Of a DNA stretch of 9,641 bases, positions 4,933 to 9,641 are shown piece by piece; within the stretch, counting starts at the first letter, position 1, and each line of letters opens with the position of its first letter. The notes below the pieces were generated by a model, which was not told the origin of the DNA, made no database searches, and saw only the letters and a list, made by a program, of their open reading frames with translations. The DNA comes from Candidatus Benthicola azotiphorus. GTDB taxonomy: Bacteria > Gemmatimonadota > Gemmatimonadetes > Palauibacterales > Palauibacteraceae. The translations under genes were made by a program, and so were the position numbers. The stretch is taken from contig CANPVW010000140.1 of the NCBI GenBank assembly GCA_947581745.1, forward strand, positions 1 to 9,641. The letters run 5' to 3'.

Positions 4933-6501
4933 TCAGCCCTCCGCGATCCTCAACTGAAGAAGCGGCTCCTCGACCCTCGGCTGTGATCTGAGGTAAGCGT
5001 AATGGTCGTGTTCCAGCGCACCTCCGGGGAGGTATTCCCACAGCGGACCCAGGTCTTTCCTGATCCGGTTGTGGAAGAACTCCGGCAACCGGGTCGTCTC
5101 ACCTTCGAAGTAGGCTCGGAAGGCAACGTCTGATCTCAGCAACTCCCGGACCTTGCTGAAGTACCTGATGCGCCCGTTCCCTTCCGAGGACAGGGCTCGC
5201 ACCACGTTCATCACGCGCGGAATCATCTCGCGGTTCGCCCTCAGCCTGCGCGCGATGGCCCGCTTCGAGAACGTGTGCTTCGTGAGGTCGATCAGCCGAT
5301 CGTAGAATTCGGGCCACTCGTAGTTCAGCGGCCGGACGTTCATCGCGTGGTGGTTGTTGAGGAAGTGGAACGGGAAGGGAAGGACCCTGCCGCTCCTCTG
5401 ATAGTCGAGGTTCAACGGCGCTGCCCTGCCGAATGCCGTCAACAGCGAGTATCCCGGGAACGCGCCCGGGCACAGGTCCACGAACCGCTTCGTCAATTCG
5501 AAAGGCTCCGCGCCTTCGTCCCCGTCGAGTCCGAGCACCATGTTGACCTGCAGGTACGGCATGTAGCGGAGAATGGTGTTCGTGTGTTCCGACACCTTCG
5601 CGACTTTCTCGAGACCCTGGCTTCTGCCTGTCCTCGCCTTGTTGCCCAGGTCGTACCACGACTCGACGCCCGGAAGGAGCGCTTTGAATCCGTTCTTGCG
5701 CATCCGCTGCAGTCGCGGCTCCGACAACAGCGAGAGACTGCTCTCGGCGATGAAATCGATGCTCCCAGGTGGAACGGCCTCCTCTATGGCTCCGAGCGAA
5801 TCGTCGAAACGAACCCCGAAATTCGGGTCGTGCCAGGCGACCCGCGGTCGCCTGAACTTGCCACGAAGAAAGCGGAGGTCGTCTCGCATCTGCTCGTAGT
5901 CGAGCGGCTGAAACGGCACCTCAGAATCGATGCAGAAGGAACAAGTGTACGGACACCCGAGACTGCCGAGCATGGGAACGATCTTCAGCGCGGGACTCTT
6001 GGCGAGGGTCGCCTCGATGTATTTCCATCGCTGCCGGACACCGGGCAGCGCCAGCGGCTGCCGCTCAGCGGAAAGCCGGCGGCCCACCGGGCCCTGGTGC
6101 AAGCACTCGCCGAGAACTTCCTGGAGAATCGACTTGTCGGTGAAACCGAGCACGTAGTCGAAGTACTTCGCGGAATCCCGTGGGTAGCACCGAGCGTGCG
6201 GCCCGCCGATGCAGGTGACGACTCCCCGGTCGCGGAACATGGCGCTGATGGCATAAGCCAGCTGGGCTGTCTGCGAGAACGTGCCGACGAACAGAAGGTC
6301 GATGTCCTCGGGCAGTTCTTCGAGGAGATTTTCGAACCCGGTGTAGCACACCAGGCGCACGTCGTGGCCCTCTTCCTCACACCACACCGCGAGTACCTGG
6401 GGCATGATGCTGGCGAGGTTGGCGTGCATGACCCTCGCGTACGCGGCACGCGTGGGTCCACGGGCCACGAGATCGAGAATGCCGATTCTGAGCTTGCGCA
6501 A
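4933..6501 (-). CDS. Radical SAM protein with N-terminal B12-binding-like domain
   Basis: This 522-residue cytoplasmic protein has an N-terminal Rossmann-like domain (about residues 1-135) of the B12-binding type found in many radical SAM enzymes, including VLAVWCEEEGHDV and IGGPHARCYP. The classic DxHxxG cobalamin-ligand motif is absent, so cofactor binding is uncertain. The radical SAM core follows at about 172-370, with the 4Fe-4S motif CPYTCSFC (C183, C187, C190) plus WHDPNFG and LPGVESWYD. A C-terminal extension of about 150 residues, rich in basic and aromatic residues, has no family I recognise. Substrate is unknown; related enzymes carry out methylations, ring rearrangements and other radical chemistry. 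The start is TTG at 6501, supported by GGGGTGA 6 nt upstream and the immediate MRKLRIGILDL strand. A hairpin overlaps that ribosome binding site. It is divergent from the glycoside hydrolase gene and upstream of the DUF4440-like gene. Confidence 0.88.
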   Translation of the reverse strand: MRKLRIGILDLVARGPTRAAYARVMHANLASIMPQVLAVWCEEEGHDVRLVCYTGFENLLEELPEDIDLLFVGTFSQTAQLAYAISAMFRDRGVVTCIGGPHARCYPRDSAKYFDYVLGFTDKSILQEVLGECLHQGPVGRRLSAERQPLALPGVRQRWKYIEATLAKSPALKIVPMLGSLGCPYTCSFCIDSEVPFQPLDYEQMRDDLRFLRGKFRRPRVAWHDPNFGVRFDDSLGAIEEAVPPGSIDFIAESSLSLLSEPRLQRMRKNGFKALLPGVESWYDLGNKARTGRSQGLEKVAKVSEHTNTILRYMPYLQVNMVLGLDGDEGAEPFELTKRFVDLCPGAFPGYSLLTAFGRAAPLNLDYQRSGRVLPFPFHFLNNHHAMNVRPLNYEWPEFYDRLIDLTKHTFSKRAIARRLRANREMIPRVMNVVRALSSEGNGRIRYFSKVRELLRSDVAFRAYFEGETTRLPEFFHNRIRKDLGPLWEYLPGGALEHDHYAYLRSQPRVEEPLLQLRIAEG

Positions 6502-6507
6502 AGACGG

Positions 6508-6533
6508 TCACCCCACGTGATCGAGTCGTGGGG
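6508..6533 (-). promoter_or_regulatory. Hairpin overlapping the radical SAM ribosome binding site
   Basis: On the minus-strand transcript, CCCCACG (6533-6527) pairs perfectly with CGTGGGG (6517-6511) across a 9-nt loop. The 3' arm contains the G-run of the Shine-Dalgarno GGGGTGA (6514-6508), which lies 6 nt before the TTG start. Folding would therefore hide part of the ribosome binding site. A role as a translational switch is inferred. Confidence 0.45.
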
Positions 6534-6640
6534 CCGCTGGCGACTCGGTTGGCCGACTGAAGATCAGGGCGGGGAAGATCCGCTGTCACGTGCGATTCCT
6601 ACCTCACGGCGCTGCCCTCCAACACAACAAAATAGACTTT

Positions 6641-6702
6641 TCGACGGGCCGATGGAAGGAAACGGCGAAGCCGTCGAGGGAGCATGGTCGTTCCGTCGCC
6701 GT
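6641..6702 (+). ncRNA. Candidate structured leader with alternative pairings
   Basis: TCGACGG (6641-6647) can pair with CCGTCGA (6671-6677). The enclosed ACGGC (6662-6666) can instead pair locally with GCCGT (6670-6674), or ACGGCGA (6662-6668) with TCGCCGT (6696-6702). These pairings are mutually exclusive. The block lies 110 nt before the glycoside hydrolase start. It matches no riboswitch class I know, and short GC-rich pairings can arise by chance. Confidence 0.2.
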
Positions 6703-6812
6703 ATTCGAGTTGTCGGCCGGTCCGTCGGTCGCACTGGCGCGGGGACTCGGTTGCCGCCTCTCCGCGCCGCCGATTAGCTTGACCGAACCACGTCCCCTTC
6801 TCGAGGTCGATC

Positions 6813-9290
6813 ATGGTCCTGTCCCGCCGCGACTTGCTCAAGATGGGCCTGGGCGCAGGGGCCGTTCCGCTTCTGGGGCGGGTGCCGGCCGTGGCGTCGG
6901 AGGCCGATGCTCCCGCACCGCCTCACGAGTGCCTCACGGCCCGGCCTCTGCCGCTGTCGAGCGTCCGCCTGACCGGCGGGCCCCTCCTGCATGCCCAGCG
7001 GCTGGACGCGGCCTACCTGCTGTCTCTCGAGCCCGATCGGATGCTCGCCTACTATCGCGAGCGTGCCGGCATGGCCCCCAAGGCGGAGCCTTACGGCGGG
7101 TGGGACGGAGGCGGCCGGAACCTCACGGGACACATCGCGGGCCACTACCTGTCCGCCGTGAGTTTGATGTGGGCGGCGACGGGTGACGAGCGCTTCAAGC
7201 AGCGAGCGGACTACCTGGTGGACCAGCTGAAGGCGGTGCAGGACGCTCACGGAGACGGTTACCTCTGCGCGCTCGAGGGGGGACGCCGGGCCTTCGGGGA
7301 GCTGTCGCGGGGCGAGATCCGGGCGTCCTCGTTCGACCTGAACGGCGAATGGTCGCCCTGGTACACGTTGCACAAGATGTACGCCGGACTCAGGGACGCC
7401 TACCGGTATACCGGCAACGTCGCCGCGCTGGACGTCGAGATCGCCTTCGCCGAATGGGCCGAGCGCGTTCTCGCCCCGCTGGACGACGCGCAGATTCAGC
7501 TCATGCTGGACACGGAGTTCGGCGGGATGAACGAGGTCCTCGTGGACCTGTACGCCGACACCGGCGACGAGCGGTGGCTGGAGCTCTCCCGGCGGTTCGA
7601 GCACGAGGCGTTCATCCGTCCGCTGCGGCGCCAGCAGGACGACCTCGCGGGCACGCACGGCAACACGCAGGTGCCGAAGCTGATCGGATCGGCCGACCGG
7701 TACGTGTACGCCTGCACACCTGCCGACCTGCTCGCCGCCGCCTGCTTCTGGGAGCGGGTGGCGCACCACCACAGTTTCGTCACGGGGGGGCACGGAACCG
7801 AGGAGTACTTCGGGCCACCGGACAGGCTGAGCGGGCGCATCTACGGTCGGACCGCCGAGACGTGCAACGTCTACAACATGCTCAAGCTGACGCGGCGCCT
7901 GTTCTCGATCAGTCCCGACCCCGATCTCGCGGACTTCCAGGAACGCGCGCTGTTCAATCACATTCTCGGCTCGATCGATCCGGAAGACGGGCGCACGTGC
8001 TACATGGTGCCCGTGGGGCCGGGCGTGCAGCACGAGTACCAGGACATGCAGCGGAGCTTCACGTGCTGCGTCGGCACCGGAATGGAGAGCCACGCGTTGC
8101 ACGGAGACGGCCTCTACTACGCGTCGGACGACGTGCTGTGGGTGGCTCTCTACGCTCCCTCGGTCGCGGAATGGTCCGAGGCCGGCCTTCGCCTGACCAT
8201 GGACACGGCCTTCCCCGAGGGCGAAACGGCCACCCTGCGCCTGTCGCTCGATGAGCCGCGAAGGTTCACCCTGGCGCTGCGGCGGCCTTACTGGGCCTGG
8301 GACGGGTTCTTCGTGACGGTGAACGGCGAGCCGGCTGCGGAAGCCCTGCTTCGGACGGAGGCGGATCGCGCCGGCCGCCGGCCGTACGACTATGCCGACA
8401 CGGCCAGCGCCTTCGTCCGTCTGACCCGCGTGTGGCGCAGCGGCGATGTGGTGGAGGTCGCCCTGCCGAAGACCCTCCGTCTCGAACCGCTGGCGGACGA
8501 CCCGCACCGGGCAGCCGTCCTTTGGGGTCCACTGGTTCTCGCGGGCGACCTGGGGCCCGAGGGGCCGCGGGCGGAGGTGGAAGGCGAGGCCCTCGGGGAG
8601 CCGCCGCCGGTGCCCGTGATCGTGGCGGCCGACCGGCCCGTGGCTTCGTGGGTCGAGCGTTCGGGGACGGCACCGATCCGCTTCCGCACCACTGACGTGG
8701 GTCGGGAAGCGTCCGCGGAAGGCGGCGCCCGGGACGTGGACCTCGTCCCGTTCTACCGCCTGCACCGGCGGACCTACTCCATCTACTGGGACCTGCTCAC
8801 TCCAGCCGAATGGGAAGCGCGCCGAGCCGGATACGTCCGCGATGCGCAGCGACGGCAGCGGCTGGAAGCCGCCACGATCGCCTTCGTGCGGCCAGGAGAC
8901 CCGGGCCTCGAACGGGAGTTCGACTACCGCTCCGGAAAGCGGATCTACGTCCAGAGCATCCTGGGACGGTCGGGTCGCCGTGGCGGGACCTGGTTCTCGT
9001 ACGACCTTCCGGTGGCTCCGGACGACTCGTCGACGCTCATCGCCACGTACTACAGCGGAGACCGGCGGGGATTGCCGGCCGAGTTCCAGATCCTGGCGAA
9101 CGGCACGCGCGTCGCTGACGAGGACCTGCGACTCGCGGAGCCCTATCGGTTCTTCGATGCGGCCTACCCGCTGCCCGACGAGATCGTGCGAAACACCGGT
9201 CGCGTCACGGTGCGGTTCCAGGCCGCGGAAGGGAGCCAGATCACGACCGTGTTCGGGCTCCGGATGATCCGCGGCGGCGAGGTGCCCTAG
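6813..9290 (+). CDS. Tat-exported beta-L-arabinofuranosidase-like glycoside hydrolase (GH127/GH146, DUF1680)
   Basis: The 825-residue protein begins with a twin-arginine signal (SRRDLLK at residues 4-10, cleavage possible after A28). The DUF1680 alpha/alpha-barrel and adjoining beta-domains span about 45-580. Early motifs are LTGGPLL, YGGWDG and LTGHIAGHYLSA. By comparison with Bifidobacterium HypBA1, zinc is held by E349, C351 (motif AETC), C418 and C419 (motif FTCC), with C418 as nucleophile and E331 (or E330) as candidate acid/base. This predicts removal of terminal beta-L-arabinofuranose from plant-type glycans. The C-terminal part has a DUF4986-like segment near FYRLHRRTYSIYW (647-659) and a DUF6805-like beta domain at about 680-820, common in this architecture. 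GAGGT 5 nt before the ATG supports the start. The next gene begins 3 nt after the stop, so the two are probably one operon. Assignment between GH127 and GH146 is not resolved, and other sugars remain possible. Confidence 0.9.
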   Translation: MVLSRRDLLKMGLGAGAVPLLGRVPAVASEADAPAPPHECLTARPLPLSSVRLTGGPLLHAQRLDAAYLLSLEPDRMLAYYRERAGMAPKAEPYGGWDGGGRNLTGHIAGHYLSAVSLMWAATGDERFKQRADYLVDQLKAVQDAHGDGYLCALEGGRRAFGELSRGEIRASSFDLNGEWSPWYTLHKMYAGLRDAYRYTGNVAALDVEIAFAEWAERVLAPLDDAQIQLMLDTEFGGMNEVLVDLYADTGDERWLELSRRFEHEAFIRPLRRQQDDLAGTHGNTQVPKLIGSADRYVYACTPADLLAAACFWERVAHHHSFVTGGHGTEEYFGPPDRLSGRIYGRTAETCNVYNMLKLTRRLFSISPDPDLADFQERALFNHILGSIDPEDGRTCYMVPVGPGVQHEYQDMQRSFTCCVGTGMESHALHGDGLYYASDDVLWVALYAPSVAEWSEAGLRLTMDTAFPEGETATLRLSLDEPRRFTLALRRPYWAWDGFFVTVNGEPAAEALLRTEADRAGRRPYDYADTASAFVRLTRVWRSGDVVEVALPKTLRLEPLADDPHRAAVLWGPLVLAGDLGPEGPRAEVEGEALGEPPPVPVIVAADRPVASWVERSGTAPIRFRTTDVGREASAEGGARDVDLVPFYRLHRRTYSIYWDLLTPAEWEARRAGYVRDAQRRQRLEAATIAFVRPGDPGLEREFDYRSGKRIYVQSILGRSGRRGGTWFSYDLPVAPDDSSTLIATYYSGDRRGLPAEFQILANGTRVADEDLRLAEPYRFFDAAYPLPDEIVRNTGRVTVRFQAAEGSQITTVFGLRMIRGGEVP

Positions 9291-9293
9291 CGA

Positions 9294-9641
9294 ATGCACG
9301 GCATGGCAGCGGGATTCCTCGCCCTGATCGCCCTGCAGAGTCCCCAGGCCGACAGCGTCCCCACGCTCGGCCTCGAACGGGGGACACTGACCTTCACGAC
9401 TCCGGCCTTCGAGCTCGAGCTCGTCGAGTCGTCACAGACCGTCGCGGCTCTGAGACCCCTGGGAGCCGACGGGTTCGATTTCACTCCGGGCGACTGGCTG
9501 GAGCGACGCGCGGCGGACGGCTACTACCACCTCGGGGACCTGTCGCTCGTCCTGCGCGCGGGCGATGGCTCGTGGCGACGCGTGTCTACGGCGGAAGATC
9601 GGAATCCGGTGACTCCGCTGCCGGCATCGCCGCCGCTGCTG
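9294..9641 (+). CDS. Exported protein resembling DUF5695, 5' part only (runs off window)
   Basis: An open frame of 116 codons runs from the ATG at 9294 to the window end without a stop. The N-terminus has a hydrophobic leader (AAGFLALIALQSPQA), although it is weakly charged. The following segment (FELELVESSQTVAAL, FDFTPGDWLERR, YYHLGDLSL) resembles the start of DUF5695 proteins, which are large, secreted and of unknown function. That match is from memory and should be tested. GAGGTG at 9279-9284 lies inside the end of the glycoside hydrolase gene, 9 nt before the ATG, and only 3 nt separate the two genes, so translation is likely coupled. A second Met at 9303 is an alternative start. The pairing suggests a role in the same glycan breakdown. 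Confidence 0.75.
   Translation, partial: MHGMAAGFLALIALQSPQADSVPTLGLERGTLTFTTPAFELELVESSQTVAALRPLGADGFDFTPGDWLERRAADGYYHLGDLSLVLRAGDGSWRRVSTAEDRNPVTPLPASPPLL

Larger units (their letters stand above)
6502..6812. other. 311-nt divergent intergenic region
   Basis: No gene is supported here. It must contain the promoters of both the radical SAM gene (minus) and the glycoside hydrolase gene (plus). The only AT-rich block is 6620-6643; on the minus strand it offers TATTTT (6634-6629) as a possible -10, without a good -35. It also holds the RBS hairpin near 6511-6533 and a block of inverted repeats at 6641-6702, listed separately. The plus-strand gene has GAGGT at 6803-6807, 5 nt before its ATG. 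Confidence 0.5.

Noticed and set aside
6641..6702. Known riboswitch (cyclic di-GMP, cobalamin) upstream of the hydrolase
   Set aside because: The core motifs of these classes are absent; only generic inverted repeats are present.
6542..6753. 10-bp direct repeat GACTCGGTTG at 6542-6551 and 6744-6753
   Set aside because: It is short, about 200 bp apart and without flanking mobile-element features, so chance is a sufficient explanation.
5275..6777. Plus-strand open frame of about 500 codons opposite the radical SAM gene
   Set aside because: It lacks motifs, whereas the minus strand has CxxxCxxC and family-like sequence across the whole length.
6774..9299. Minus-strand open frame of about 840 codons opposite the glycoside hydrolase
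   Set aside because: Its product is an Arg/Val/Gly/His-rich string without motifs, while the plus-strand product has clear GH127-type catalytic residues. Long antisense frames are expected in GC-rich coding DNA.

Overview
The window looks like a piece of a high-GC, Gram-negative-type bacterial chromosome. The clues are a predicted outer-membrane beta-barrel, a lipoprotein with bacterial Ig-like repeats, and Tat and Sec export signals. The mix of DUF5777 barrel, Ig-repeat lipoprotein, cupredoxins and a DUF1680-type glycoside hydrolase suggests Gemmatimonadota or a relative. That is an impression from gene style, not a phylogenetic result. No tRNA, rRNA, CRISPR array, insertion sequence or integrase was seen.

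Layout. Positions 3-74 hold the probable 3' tail of a plus-strand gene that begins outside the window. An Lrp/AsnC-family regulator follows (327-812), with a perfect palindrome lying across its start codon. The 254-nt gap after it carries a cluster of TGTCA/TTGTC half-sites and a good promoter candidate. These lead into a two-gene cupredoxin operon: a beta-barrel fused to an amicyanin-like copper domain (1067-2308), and, 4 nt later, a lipoprotein with two Ig-like repeats and a C-terminal cupredoxin (2313-3320). After a GC-rich hairpin comes a third exported protein with two tandem cupredoxin-like domains (3518-4345). Together these three genes encode four complete His/Cys/His/Met copper sites outside the cytoplasm.

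On the minus strand lies a radical SAM protein with an N-terminal B12-binding-like domain (6501-4933). Downstream of it is a small exported DUF4440/SnoaL-like protein (4869-4372). This pair converges on the cupredoxin genes, with a shared hairpin at the junction. The radical SAM start codon has a hairpin that overlaps its ribosome binding site.

Divergent from it is a plus-strand glycan-degradation pair. A Tat-exported DUF1680-type beta-L-arabinofuranosidase (GH127/GH146; 6813-9290) has the Glu-Cys-Cys-Cys zinc and nucleophile set. Three nt after its stop begins a second exported protein, open to the window end, that resembles DUF5695 proteins.

The most interesting unit is the cupredoxin cluster. 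A barrel-cupredoxin fusion, an Ig-stalk cupredoxin lipoprotein and a double cupredoxin side by side suggest an envelope electron-transfer or copper-handling system. Its function cannot be determined from sequence alone.
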